A DNA stretch of 37,602 nucleotides, from assembly GCA_021203765.1 (NCBI GenBank), contig JAJQAN010000047.1:1-37602 (forward strand). The letters are read 5' to 3'. Below, piece after piece: positions 7,494-15,281 of this stretch. Position 1 is the first letter of the stretch. Each line of letters opens with the position of its first letter. This DNA is from Coriobacteriaceae bacterium. Its GTDB lineage: Bacteria > Actinomycetota > Coriobacteriia > Coriobacteriales > QAMH01. The position numbers were made by a program, and so were the translations under genes. Under the pieces are notes generated by a model. The model was not told where the DNA came from. It saw nothing but the letters and a program-made list of their open reading frames with translations, and did no database searches.

Positions 7494-7564
7494 TACAGAA
7501 AGTATTATCATCAGCGCAGCGGCACCGGCTGACGTGGTGCAACAGGCAAGAGAAAGGTGTAGGT

Positions 7565-7978
7565 ATGGCTTGCTTTTTGGTGAGCGGGGCGGAAGGCGTC
7601 GCGGTTACGGCGGTCCGTTCTGCGGTAAAGAAGCACGAAATCGAAGAGGGTGTCGTCGACGAACACGGAAAGCAGATCACCGATCCCGCCGAGGACGGTT
7701 TCTGCTGGACGCGTAAGCTCTCCTGGCTCATGAACATGCTCTGGGGCGGTGCGCTGCTGCTGCTCATCGAGCACATCTGGCATGGGGAGGTCGTTCCCTG
7801 GTTCCCGTTCTTGACGGCGATGTCGACGCCGTCGGAGATACCGGCCATGCTCTTCGAGATGGCAACGGTCGGGGTCGCCATGGCGGTTCTTGTCACAGCC
7901 GTCTGGGGCTGCGTGACGCTGGTGGCCGATTTCGCCGTCAAGCATTCTAAGCGTCGCGTCGGAATCGAGGAAGCCTAA
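7565..7978 (+). CDS. Small membrane protein of unknown function (MACFLV-type)
   Basis: 137 aa. The frame is open further upstream, but the ATG at 7565 follows a GA-rich ribosome site (AGAAAGGTGTAGGT) and gives the N-terminus MACFLVSGAEGVAVTAV. Proteins with a closely similar MACFLVP-A-E start occur as uncharacterised membrane proteins in anaerobic Firmicutes and Actinomycetota; this is from memory. Residues 1-50 include a polar stretch. Two or three hydrophobic segments follow (about 52-70, 75-90 and 97-122), then a basic end (KHSKRR). It ends 2 bp before the next small membrane protein and is surely co-expressed with it. No catalytic motif is visible. Confidence 0.72.
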   Translation: MACFLVSGAEGVAVTAVRSAVKKHEIEEGVVDEHGKQITDPAEDGFCWTRKLSWLMNMLWGGALLLLIEHIWHGEVVPWFPFLTAMSTPSEIPAMLFEMATVGVAMAVLVTAVWGCVTLVADFAVKHSKRRVGIEEA

Positions 7979-7980
7979 AG

Positions 7981-8283
7981 GTGACGCTCATCATCACGGC
8001 GGCGGCTGCCGTCGTCGCGACCGTTGTTTGGTTCGTTTTACTGCCAAACAACAAGTTCCGCATCGGGGTGCTGGCCCTCATCTACTGGGCCGCATCCCTG
8101 ATGTGGTGTGTCGACGGTTTTGCCAATCTGTTTGCCGGCGAGCCGTTCATCGAGCTGCACGATTCAGCTGTCATGTCCGACGATGCCCTCCTCGGAGGGA
8201 TCGTCGTCCTTATCGGCCTGATTGTCTGGGTGGTCTACCTGATCGTCCGTGGTCTCAGGCACACAAGTCCGAAAACTCCATAA
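7981..8283 (+). CDS. Small three-segment membrane protein of unknown function
   Basis: 100 aa from a GTG start. The ribosome site (GAGGAAG) lies within the end of the previous gene. Three hydrophobic segments (about residues 3-21, 27-47 and 66-90) are separated by short loops, and the C-terminus is short and basic. It is the partner of the MACFLV-type protein just upstream, and its 3' end overlaps the convergent thioesterase gene by 29 bp. I do not recognise a family. A two-protein membrane complex is a reasonable guess from gene order only. Confidence 0.65.
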   Translation: MTLIITAAAAVVATVVWFVLLPNNKFRIGVLALIYWAASLMWCVDGFANLFAGEPFIELHDSAVMSDDALLGGIVVLIGLIVWVVYLIVRGLRHTSPKTP

Positions 8284-8974
8284 CGGTATACGGCTTACCC
8301 TCGGTATTGACGAGCTGTACGATCGCCAGATCCTCCTGTGAGGTATCGACGAGCGGGATGATCTCGTCTCCTTGACGGGCGGGGTTGCGGTACTCGACCC
8401 GCAGTCTGTGCGCATGCATCGTCTCGGGGACGAGATCGCAAGCCATGCGGATGTAGTTGGCGTTGTTGACGTGACGGTTGAAGTCGATGTCGGAGGGCTG
8501 GGCGATCAGGTGCCCGCATTCGCGCAGAGCTTCCTTCGAGGGCGCGATCTTGTTCGTGGGACAGTCCACTTCGACTTCCGGATCGAAGGTCACGGTCGCG
8601 ACGACGTCTTCATCGAGACGTATGGGACTGCCGGTGTCCATGCTGACGAAGGCCCCGACCGCACGGCTTGCGGCGCAGAGCTCGCCCTGCTCGTCACGGA
8701 TGGTCGTGTTGCGGTAACCGAGCTTGCTTTTGAAGTCGAAGATCCGTGTGGTGATCTCGAGGTTCTCGCCGTATGTCGGGAAGCGCATCACCTGCAGCTG
8801 ACGGGAGATGACCATCATGACTGCGTTGTTTTCGGCAAGGTAGTTTTCGAACGCGGGTTCCGATTCCATCCACATCTGTGAGCAATCCTGCATCATGCGC
8901 ACGACGGATGCGAGTGTGAGCACACCGTCTTCCCCCGTGTTGCTGATGGCGACTCTGACGGGCAGTGTGTACAT
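8255..8974 (-). CDS. Acyl-ACP thioesterase (hotdog fold)
   Basis: Releases fatty acids from acyl carrier protein in the cytoplasm, ending chain elongation. The 239-residue length and double-hotdog layout match bacterial relatives of plant FatA/FatB. The N-terminal hotdog (about 1-130) has the dimer-type helix LTLASVVRMMQDCSQMW. The C-terminal hotdog starts at about 150 and holds DIDFNRHVNNANYI (residues 162-174), which carries the Asn/His active-site pair of the family. AAAGGAAG five bases before the ATG fixes the start. It stands alone on the minus strand. Its exact chain-length preference cannot be read. Confidence 0.85.
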   Translation of the reverse strand: MYTLPVRVAISNTGEDGVLTLASVVRMMQDCSQMWMESEPAFENYLAENNAVMMVISRQLQVMRFPTYGENLEITTRIFDFKSKLGYRNTTIRDEQGELCAASRAVGAFVSMDTGSPIRLDEDVVATVTFDPEVEVDCPTNKIAPSKEALRECGHLIAQPSDIDFNRHVNNANYIRMACDLVPETMHAHRLRVEYRNPARQGDEIIPLVDTSQEDLAIVQLVNTEGKPYTVMEFSDLCA

Positions 8975-9004
8975 GGACTTCCTTTCTCTGTTCGGCAGAC
9001 AGCG

Positions 9005-9010
9005 ATTGTA
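9005..9010 (-). promoter_or_regulatory. Candidate -10 box for the thioesterase gene
   Basis: Minus-strand TACAAT lies ~30 bp upstream of the thioesterase start. No convincing -35 is seen. Confidence 0.35.
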
Positions 9011-9093
9011 CTCTCGCTCAAAAGCTTCAGGGGCGATGATGTTGTCTTTTCACATTTCTGCTGTTCTGTGCGCCGCCGCCCGTCCGCTTCTTC

Positions 9094-9099
9094 TATAAT
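9094..9099 (+). promoter_or_regulatory. Candidate -10 box for the sulfotransferase gene
   Basis: A perfect TATAAT lies 84 bp upstream of the sulfotransferase start. The -35 region is GC-rich and poor, so an activator may be needed. Confidence 0.4.
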
Positions 9100-9182
9100 C
9101 CGATAACCGACGGCTGCGGACGGCATACCGCAGATTTGTTCCCTCCTACATCGCTCACGCGTGCGCCAAGAGGTGTTGCTGG

Positions 9183-10169
9183 GTGCCTTGCCCTGATTTC
9201 ATATGTATGGGATTTCAAAAGTGCGGGACGACGACGCTCTTCGAGATTCTGAACGAACACCCCCAAATCGCCCTCTGTCGCGATGTCAAGGAACCGATGT
9301 ACTACCGCGTTCCGGCCGCGACCATCTTCGGCGGTGGCAAGCGCTTTTACGATTGGCGCTATTTTTCCCACATCCCGGAAGATGACACGCGCCTGAAAGG
9401 CGAGGTGAACGCCGGCCTGACGATGTCGGGTTGTGCGAAGAAGGTCAGCCGTTACCACGACCCGAGCACGAAGATGATCTTCATGATGCGCAATCCCGTC
9501 GACCGTAGTTACTCCGCATACCGCTACTTCCTCGCCCGAGGGTTCTTCTCCGCTTCGGACATCCGCTCCGATCAAGAACACGGCCATGCCCAGGCCTTCG
9601 ATGCCTATGTGCATCGGATCATCGACGATCCGCACCGACGCTCGCAGGTGATGAAGAAACGGCTCTATTATCTCGTCTTGTCGCAGAGCAACTACAACAC
9701 CTGCATACGCGAATATCTGGATACCTTCGATCTTCAGAACATGAAGTTCATCATCTTCGAGGAATTCATCGAAGATCAGGCGGCGGTCTGTAAGGGCCTC
9801 TTCGATTTCCTCGGTGTCGACAACCCACCAGGTCTCGTAACGGGGCTCCGTGCCAATGAGGGAAGCGAGCGGTCGGTCTCGCCACTCGGATCCGAGTGGC
9901 TGATGATCACCAAGGGGGCTCGCTACTTCTTCCATGATTTTTGCTGCATGACACATTGGGCGCCGGGGCTCTATGACCGTTACAACCGCTACTACCATCA
10001 CGTGCGTGAACGCAACCTGGCGCCGGATACCGACACGAGCAGGGTTCTGCCGCAGACACGTGCGTATCTCATGGACTACTTCGCCGACGAGATCGACGGC
10101 GTCTCGGAGCTCTGCGGAAGGGACCTGCGGACCGTCTGGGATCCATCCGGTCTCCAAGCTTCTGCATAG
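9183..10169 (+). CDS. PAPS-dependent sulfotransferase-like protein
   Basis: Transfers a sulfuryl group from 3'-phosphoadenylyl sulfate to an unknown acceptor, perhaps a carbohydrate or cell-surface polymer. The 5'-PSB loop is at the N-terminus (ICMGFQKCGTTTL, about residues 7-19) and the 3'-PB motif is MIFMMRNPVDRSYSAYRYF (about 98-116). I chose the GTG at 9183, preceded by AGAGGTG, because later ATGs would cut into the strand leading to the PAPS loop. The length of 328 aa is normal. It lies a few kilobases from the sulfate importer, and sulfate is the source of PAPS. A functional link is attractive but unproven; no CysD/CysN/CysC-type PAPS synthesis gene is in the window. Confidence 0.85.
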   Translation: MPCPDFICMGFQKCGTTTLFEILNEHPQIALCRDVKEPMYYRVPAATIFGGGKRFYDWRYFSHIPEDDTRLKGEVNAGLTMSGCAKKVSRYHDPSTKMIFMMRNPVDRSYSAYRYFLARGFFSASDIRSDQEHGHAQAFDAYVHRIIDDPHRRSQVMKKRLYYLVLSQSNYNTCIREYLDTFDLQNMKFIIFEEFIEDQAAVCKGLFDFLGVDNPPGLVTGLRANEGSERSVSPLGSEWLMITKGARYFFHDFCCMTHWAPGLYDRYNRYYHHVRERNLAPDTDTSRVLPQTRAYLMDYFADEIDGVSELCGRDLRTVWDPSGLQASA

Positions 10170-10332
10170 CGCCGCGGTGCCTCCGACAGGGCGCTGCCGC
10201 AAAGAACCCTCACCGAAAAAAGATCGACCTGGCGCATAAAAAAACCTTGCCTCGGGGGCGGAGCCGTCTGCTTTCTATATAGTGGAGGCATCGAAGTTGG
10301 GAGTTCATTCAGGTGGGTAAGGAGTGGTGTCG

Positions 10333-12027
10333 GTGAAGTCTGATCTCGAAATCGCGCGTGAGGCGAAAATCGTCCCGATCAAGGAGGTCGCCGCCAAGGC
10401 GGGGGTCCTCGAAGACGAACTCGAACTGTACGGCAACTACAAGGCCAAGGTCTCGCTCGACATCCTCGAGCGTCTCAAGGACCGTCCCGACGGCAAGCTC
10501 ATCGATGTGACGGCCATTACGCCGACCCCGCTCGGCGAAGGCAAGACGGTCGCCACCGTCGGGCTCGGCCAGGCCTTCGGCAAGCTCGGCGTGAGTTCGG
10601 TCACCTGCATACGCCAGCCGTCCTTGGGCCCGGTCTTCGGCATCAAGGGCGGAGCTGCCGGTGGCGGATACTCGCAGGTCATCCCGATGGAGGACTTCAA
10701 CCTCCATCTGACGGGGGATTTCCATGCCGTCTCGGCCGCGCACAATCTGTGCTCGGCCTTCCTGGACAATCACATCTTCAAAGGCAACGAGCTCGGAATC
10801 GACCCCGACAGCGTCACCTGGCGCCGGTCGGTCGATGTCTCCGACCGATCCCTGCGCGAAGCCGAAGTCGGCCTGGGAGGGGAGAAGAACGGCATCCCGC
10901 ATCACACCGGCTGGGATATCACCTCGGCATCGGAGCTAATGGCGATCCTCGCCTTGGCCGAGGACCTGCCCGACCTACGCCGGCGCATCGGGGGCATCGT
11001 GGTCGCAAGCACCTACGACGGCAAACCCGTCACCGCCGAGGACATCCACGTCGCCGGGTCCATGACGGTGCTCCTCAAGGATGCCATCCGGCCGACGCTG
11101 CTTCAAAACCTCGAAAACGAGGCGGTCCTGGTACACGCCGGGCCGTTTGCGAACATCGCGCACGGCAACTCCTCGATCATCGCAGACCGCATCGCCTTGA
11201 AGATGGGCGACTACGTCATCACGGAGAGCGGCTTCGGTGCCGACCTCGGCTGCGAGAAGTTCGTCGACATCAAATGCCGCTACAGCGGCATGAAGCCCGA
11301 CTGCATCGTCATCGTGGCGACCGTCCGGGCCTTGAAGGCCCACAGCGGCAAGTACAAGGTCGTCGCCGGAGAGGATCTGCCCGAAGGACTGGTCAACGAG
11401 GATCTTGAGGCACTTTCAGAAGGCATCTGCAACCTGACCCGGCACGTTGAGAACTGCCGCAAGTTCGGTGTGCCGGTCGTCGTGGTCGCCAACGCATTTC
11501 CGACCGACACCGATGCGGAGCATCAGATGATCTGTGAGGCGGCCCTTGCAGCAGGTGCGAGTGAAGCCGTCGTCCATCACCTCCACGCCCAAGGTGCCGA
11601 AGGAGGTATCGACCTGGCAGAAGCCGTTATGCGGGCCTGCGACGAGCCGGCCGAGTTCAAGATGCTCTACCCTGACGACATGAGCGTCACCGACAAGATC
11701 GAACGCATCGCTACCGAAATCTACCGCGCCGACGGGGTCGACTTCAGCGAGCAGGCACGCGCCTCCATCCAAAAGTTCACCGATTGGGGCTACGGTGACC
11801 TGCCGGTCTGCATCGCCAAGACGCAGTATTCGATCAGCGACGATCCCAGCCTGCTCGGAGCCCCTGACGGTTGGCGTCTCAAGGTGAGCGACGTGCGTCT
11901 GTCGGCCGGCGCCGGCTTCCTCTACGCGCTCTGTGGCAACATGATGACGATGCCGGGGCTGCCGAAGGTCCCGGCCGGCAATGCCATCGACATAGACGAG
12001 GACGGAAACATCGTCGGCCTGTTCTGA
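10333..12027 (+). CDS. fhs: Formate-tetrahydrofolate ligase
   Basis: Makes 10-formyl-tetrahydrofolate from formate, tetrahydrofolate and ATP in the cytoplasm. The 564-residue length is typical. The family P-loop appears as TPTPLGEGKT at about residues 63-72, followed by RQPSLGPVFGIKGGAAGGGY and LTGDFHA, with a glycine-rich SAGAGF near the C-terminus. The frame also has GTG codons at 10324 and 10327. AAGGAG at 10319-10324 is eight bases from the GTG at 10333, so I start there. It is followed 30 bp later by folD, giving a two-gene one-carbon unit. Fhs plus FolD interconvert formate, 10-formyl-, methenyl- and methylene-THF. This matters because the SHMT-like protein at 34556 appears inactive. 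Confidence 0.95.
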   Translation: MKSDLEIAREAKIVPIKEVAAKAGVLEDELELYGNYKAKVSLDILERLKDRPDGKLIDVTAITPTPLGEGKTVATVGLGQAFGKLGVSSVTCIRQPSLGPVFGIKGGAAGGGYSQVIPMEDFNLHLTGDFHAVSAAHNLCSAFLDNHIFKGNELGIDPDSVTWRRSVDVSDRSLREAEVGLGGEKNGIPHHTGWDITSASELMAILALAEDLPDLRRRIGGIVVASTYDGKPVTAEDIHVAGSMTVLLKDAIRPTLLQNLENEAVLVHAGPFANIAHGNSSIIADRIALKMGDYVITESGFGADLGCEKFVDIKCRYSGMKPDCIVIVATVRALKAHSGKYKVVAGEDLPEGLVNEDLEALSEGICNLTRHVENCRKFGVPVVVVANAFPTDTDAEHQMICEAALAAGASEAVVHHLHAQGAEGGIDLAEAVMRACDEPAEFKMLYPDDMSVTDKIERIATEIYRADGVDFSEQARASIQKFTDWGYGDLPVCIAKTQYSISDDPSLLGAPDGWRLKVSDVRLSAGAGFLYALCGNMMTMPGLPKVPAGNAIDIDEDGNIVGLF

Positions 12028-12057
12028 GGGTCCGTGGGCAGGTAGGGGAGGTCCGAG

Positions 12058-12924
12058 ATGGAAGAATCCGACGAGACGCTGATCATCGACGGTGCCGCGA
12101 CGGCCGAAAAGGTGCGCGGCGAGGCATCGGAGATGCTTAAGGCTGCACGGGAAAACGGTGTCGAGGCAGGCCTGGCGGTGATACTCGTCGGAGAGGATCC
12201 CGCTTCCCAGACCTACGTCCGCCTGAAGACCAAAGACGCCGCGGAATGCGGCATCCGCACCTTCGACCATCGTCTGCCGGTACAGACCACGCAAGCACAG
12301 CTCGAGGCTCTCATCGACGAGTGCAACGCCGATCCGGACGTTCACGGCATCCTCGTGCAGCTTCCGATTCCCGACCAGCTCGACCCGGAAGCTGCCATCG
12401 CCCGTATCTCGCCCGAAAAGGATGTCGACGGTTTCTCACCGGACAGTCTCGGCCGTCTGGTGCGTGGCCTGGACGGTATGCGGAGCTGTACCCCGGCCGG
12501 CATCATGCGCCTTCTGGAGGAATACGACATCGACGTGTCGGGGCAGCATGTCGTCATCGTCGGGCGCTCAACGATCGTCGGAAAACCGCTTGCCCTGCTC
12601 ATGCTCAACGCCGATGCGACCGTCACCGTCTGCCACAGCAAGACGTCCGGTCTGGCGGACATCTGCCGCGAGGCCGACATACTCGTCGCAGCGGTCGGCC
12701 GTCCCTGCTTCATCACAGGCGACATGGTCCGCGAGGGCGCCGTCGTCATCGACGTCGGCATCAACCGTACGGAACGGGGAACGTTCGGAGATGTCGATTT
12801 CGATAGCGTCGCGCCGCGGTGCAGCGCCATAACGCCCGTCCCCGGCGGCGTCGGGCCGATGACGCGTGCGATGCTCATGCTCAACACCGCACATGCGGCC
12901 TCGGCCGTCTCCGCACAGCTATGA
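12058..12924 (+). CDS. folD: Bifunctional methylene-THF dehydrogenase / methenyl-THF cyclohydrolase
   Basis: Converts 5,10-methylene-THF to methenyl-THF with NAD(P), and then to 10-formyl-THF. The catalytic Tyr53 and Lys57 are present in QTYVRLKTK. Other hallmarks are DVHGILVQLPIP, EKDVDGFSP, the Rossmann segment VVIVGRSTIVGKPLALLML and the closing ITPVPGGVGPMTRAML. The 288-residue length is usual. It sits directly behind fhs. In Bacillus, folD sits in the accB-accC-nusB-xse cluster instead; here it has been placed with fhs. Confidence 0.95.
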   Translation: MEESDETLIIDGAATAEKVRGEASEMLKAARENGVEAGLAVILVGEDPASQTYVRLKTKDAAECGIRTFDHRLPVQTTQAQLEALIDECNADPDVHGILVQLPIPDQLDPEAAIARISPEKDVDGFSPDSLGRLVRGLDGMRSCTPAGIMRLLEEYDIDVSGQHVVIVGRSTIVGKPLALLMLNADATVTVCHSKTSGLADICREADILVAAVGRPCFITGDMVREGAVVIDVGINRTERGTFGDVDFDSVAPRCSAITPVPGGVGPMTRAMLMLNTAHAASAVSAQL

Positions 12925-12987
12925 GGTCCATGCTCGTTCGTAGAGGGGCCTGCAAATGGAAAATGATTGAAGATAACGGCATCTTCT

Positions 12988-13016
12988 CTGTTCGTTGCAG
13001 GCATCTTTGCTAGACT
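12988..13016 (+). promoter_or_regulatory. Candidate promoter of the cold-shock gene
   Basis: CTGTTC (12988-12993), 17 bp and TAGACT (13011-13016). The -35 is weak. A transcript from here would have a leader of about 105 nt. Confidence 0.4.
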
Positions 13017-13023
13017 GAGCGCC

Positions 13024-13040
13024 GTGCGGAAACGCCGCAC
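13024..13040 (+). promoter_or_regulatory. Hairpin at the 5' end of the cold-shock mRNA leader
   Basis: GTGCGG and CCGCAC form a 6-bp stem with loop AAACG, about 10 bases after the predicted transcription start. Long structured leaders are typical of cspA-type mRNAs, where they affect stability and translation in the cold. The role here is inferred. Confidence 0.45.
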
Positions 13041-13126
13041 AAACAGGTAAAGCGGTTTGGAGGTTTGGTCGCCTCCGGGTCGCGTTGGGGTTGTCTGGCA
13101 ACAGACGCAAGGAAAGGCGTTAGAGA

Positions 13127-13330
13127 ATGGCTCAAGGTACTGTTAAGTGGTTCAATCCGGACAAGGGCTACGGCTTCATCTCTCGCGAAGACGGCGACGA
13201 TCTGTTCGTGCACTTCTCAGAGATCCAGTGTGATGGCTTCAAAACCCTCGACGAAGGCGACATCGTCGAGTTCGAGGTCACCACAGGCCAAAACGGTAAG
13301 ATGCAAGCGAGCAACGTCGTCAAGCAGTAG
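13127..13330 (+). CDS. csp: Cold-shock domain protein (CspA family)
   Basis: Single-domain nucleic-acid chaperone of 67 aa that melts RNA structure. Both RNA-binding motifs are intact: RNP1 KGYGFISRE (about residues 13-21) and RNP2 DLFVHFS (about 25-31), after the family start [11 protein letters not shown]. It is monocistronic, with a ~200-bp upstream gap and its own terminator. A GA-rich ribosome site (AAGGAAAGG) lies somewhat far from the ATG, as is common in csp genes. Confidence 0.96.
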   Translation: MAQGTVKWFNPDKGYGFISREDGDDLFVHFSEIQCDGFKTLDEGDIVEFEVTTGQNGKMQASNVVKQ

Positions 13331-13355
13331 TTCTTCGCTTACACGCAGTTACCAG

Positions 13356-13388
13356 AAAAGACCGCACCATCCGGTGCGGTCTTTTTTT
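13356..13388 (+). terminator. Intrinsic terminator of csp
   Basis: AGACCGCACC (13359-13368) and GGTGCGGTCT (13373-13382) form a perfect stem with loop ATCC, followed by seven T; A residues precede it. Confidence 0.95.
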
Positions 13389-13584
13389 GTGCCCGTCCTT
13401 ATGGCAAGTCCGCCCGTGCTGTTTTCATCCGATACGGCGTTCGTCGGACATTCTCAGCTCCGCTGCAGGTATCTTCTGGTACTTTATATCGCGGTATTTC
13501 GAGCAGGCCGACCGTCCCACGTTCCCCGACAACGCTTGCATGTGACGGACAGGACGGCTTGTATGCTGCTTCGGGAAGGAGTCG

Positions 13585-14151
13585 ATGGTGGACGGCGCGA
13601 TCCTGCTTGCGCTTCAGGCGATCCGCATCGACGGGCTCAACCAGATCATGGTTTTGATATCGGCCCTCGGCAACCAGGGCCTCATCTGGATCGTCATCGC
13701 CATCATCCTCGCGATCTTTCCGGCAAAGCGTGCCTGCGGGATCCTCAATCTCATCTCGCTGGCCTTGGTCATCATCATCGTCGGGGTCATCCTCGATCCC
13801 ATCATCGCCCGCCCGCATCCCTCAGATCTCCTCAACGGCGTCGACGGTCTGTCGGCACTCACGGGGGTCAGCGCGAGCGGCTACAGCTTCCCCAGTCTCT
13901 GCACGGCCGCCGCTGTCGCCTCTTCGACGGTCATGGCGTTTCTGCTGAGCCGGAGGACGGCGACGATTGCCTTCATCTTCTCCTTCTTGATAGCCCTTGC
14001 CCGACTCTACGAGGGCATACAGTATCCATCGGATGTCTTGGTCGGTGCCCTCGTCGGGTTTATAATCGCAGTTCTTGTGGTGCAGATCTACAACCACTTC
14101 TTCCTCAACCTACTTGACCGGGGAACCCAGGGAAGGCACTCCTTGTATTGA
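13585..14151 (+). CDS. PAP2-fold membrane protein lacking catalytic residues
   Basis: 188 aa with five or six hydrophobic segments in the layout of lipid phosphatases of the PAP2 family. The scaffold is recognisable but the three active-site motifs are changed. In the KxxxxxxRP motif, Arg76-Pro77 are present but the lysine position is Ile69. The PSGH motif reads PSLC, so the His is Cys106. The SRxxxxxHxxxD motif reads ARLYEGIQYPSD: Ser is Ala139, the nucleophilic His is Gln146, and only Arg140 and Asp150 remain. Phosphatase activity by the known mechanism is therefore unlikely. It may bind a lipid phosphate, or be a divergent enzyme. GGAAGGAG precedes the ATG. It is monocistronic, between csp and the aromatic pair. 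Confidence 0.78.
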   Translation: MVDGAILLALQAIRIDGLNQIMVLISALGNQGLIWIVIAIILAIFPAKRACGILNLISLALVIIIVGVILDPIIARPHPSDLLNGVDGLSALTGVSASGYSFPSLCTAAAVASSTVMAFLLSRRTATIAFIFSFLIALARLYEGIQYPSDVLVGALVGFIIAVLVVQIYNHFFLNLLDRGTQGRHSLY

Positions 14152-14220
14152 TAGAAAAGCAGGCTTCGAACAAAACGGATCCTGTTGTTTGGCGCCTTAG
14201 GGAAAGAAAGGACATGGCAG

Positions 14221-14499
14221 ATGGCTGATAGGGATGAATCCCAAAAGAAGATTGAGGAGTATCGCGCGTGCATCGACTCGCTTGACGAGCAGATCGTGGA
14301 TCTGCTGAACAAGCGTGCCGAACAATCCTTGGCAATCCGCGAACTCAAACCTTCGGCGCAGATGGGGCTCTACGACCCGCGCCGCGAGGAGGAGATCCTC
14401 GAACGCCTCGACACCCTCAACGACGGACCGATGTATGGTGACGACCTGCGTGAGATCTACCGTACCATTCTGAAGGTCATGAAGGAGATACGCGCATGA
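14221..14499 (+). CDS. aroQ: Chorismate mutase, AroQ type
   Basis: Rearranges chorismate to prephenate, the first step toward Phe and Tyr. It is an all-helical protein of 92 aa with the AroQ signature in helix 1 (YRACIDSLDEQIVDLLNKRAE). Helix 2-3 carries ...PRREEEILERL, and the end is REIYRTILKVMKEI. AAAGAAAGGA about eight bases upstream supports the ATG at 14221; an earlier in-frame ATG (14185) has no ribosome site. The stop overlaps the DAHP synthase start by 4 bp (ATGA), so the two are translationally coupled. In Bacillus the same two domains are fused in one protein. Confidence 0.88.
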   Translation: MADRDESQKKIEEYRACIDSLDEQIVDLLNKRAEQSLAIRELKPSAQMGLYDPRREEEILERLDTLNDGPMYGDDLREIYRTILKVMKEIRA

Positions 14500-15281
14500 G
14501 CGAACCCTACGTCCCGTATCACAAGCCAGGTACCATCACGATGCTGGCGGGCCCTTGCTCCATCGAGAGCGAGGAACAGTTCGATGCCGTCGCCGCCTGT
14601 CTGGAGGGGCTCGGTCTGTCCTGGATCCGCGGCGGTGCCTTCAAGCCGAGGACCTCGCCGTATTCCTTCCAGGGTCTGGGGGAGGAGGGCGTGCGGATCA
14701 TGCGTACGGCCGCCGATGCCCATCACCTCCAGTGCATCACGGAGGTCGTCGACACCGCGCATGTCCAATACGTGCACGACAACGTCGACGCCCTGCAGAT
14801 CGGCACGCGCAACATGGCGAATTTCGAGCTTCTCAAGAAGGTCGCGGACGTCACCGAAGAGTCCCACAAGCCGGTCCTTTTCAAGCGCGGCATGGCGGCG
14901 ACCATCGACGAGTGGCTTTCGGCCGTCGAATACCTGACGCAGAAGGGCAACCCGAACATGATGCTCTGCGAGCGCGGCATCCGCACCTTCGAGAATGCGA
15001 CGCGCTTCACGCTCGACATCTCGGCCGTGCCCGTCGTCCACCAACGCTCCATGTTCCCCATCTGTGTGGATGTGAGCCATCCGGCGGGGCAGACGGCGCT
15101 GATTCCTTCGCTTGCCAAGGCGGCCATCGCCGCCGGTGCCGATTCCCTGATGATCGAGGTACACCCCGATCCCAAGAATGCCAAATCGGATGCCGCCCAG
15201 CAGCTCACGCTTCCCCAGTTCGAGGAACTCATGGGTGAGCTGCGTGAAGTCGCACAGACCGTCGGCAAGACGATCGTGTGA
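14496..15281 (+). CDS. aroF: 3-deoxy-7-phosphoheptulonate synthase (type I beta)
   Basis: Condenses phosphoenolpyruvate and erythrose 4-phosphate, the entry step of the shikimate pathway. The 261-residue TIM barrel has all landmarks: AGPCSIES with metal-ligand Cys21, GGAFKPRTSPYSFQG, QIGTRNMANF, FKRGMAATIDEW, CERGIRTFE, DVSHPAG and IEVHPDP. No N-terminal ferredoxin-like or chorismate mutase domain is fused. The separate chorismate mutase upstream overlaps by 4 bp and may bind it to give prephenate or chorismate feedback, as in the Bacillus fusion. The end overlaps pcrA by 1 bp. Confidence 0.93.
   Translation: MSEPYVPYHKPGTITMLAGPCSIESEEQFDAVAACLEGLGLSWIRGGAFKPRTSPYSFQGLGEEGVRIMRTAADAHHLQCITEVVDTAHVQYVHDNVDALQIGTRNMANFELLKKVADVTEESHKPVLFKRGMAATIDEWLSAVEYLTQKGNPNMMLCERGIRTFENATRFTLDISAVPVVHQRSMFPICVDVSHPAGQTALIPSLAKAAIAAGADSLMIEVHPDPKNAKSDAAQQLTLPQFEELMGELREVAQTVGKTIV

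Noticed and set aside
10170-10332. THF or glycine riboswitch upstream of fhs
   Set aside because: The ~160-bp gap shows no match to either consensus; only a TATATA-like patch near 10276 and a 6-bp AGCGCC/GGCGCT repeat after the sulfotransferase stop were seen, too weak to list.
14214-14228. Four-codon upstream frame (ATG GCA GAT GGC TGA) overlapping the aroQ start
   Set aside because: It probably reflects chance duplication of ATGGC around the start codon; there is no sign of attenuation.
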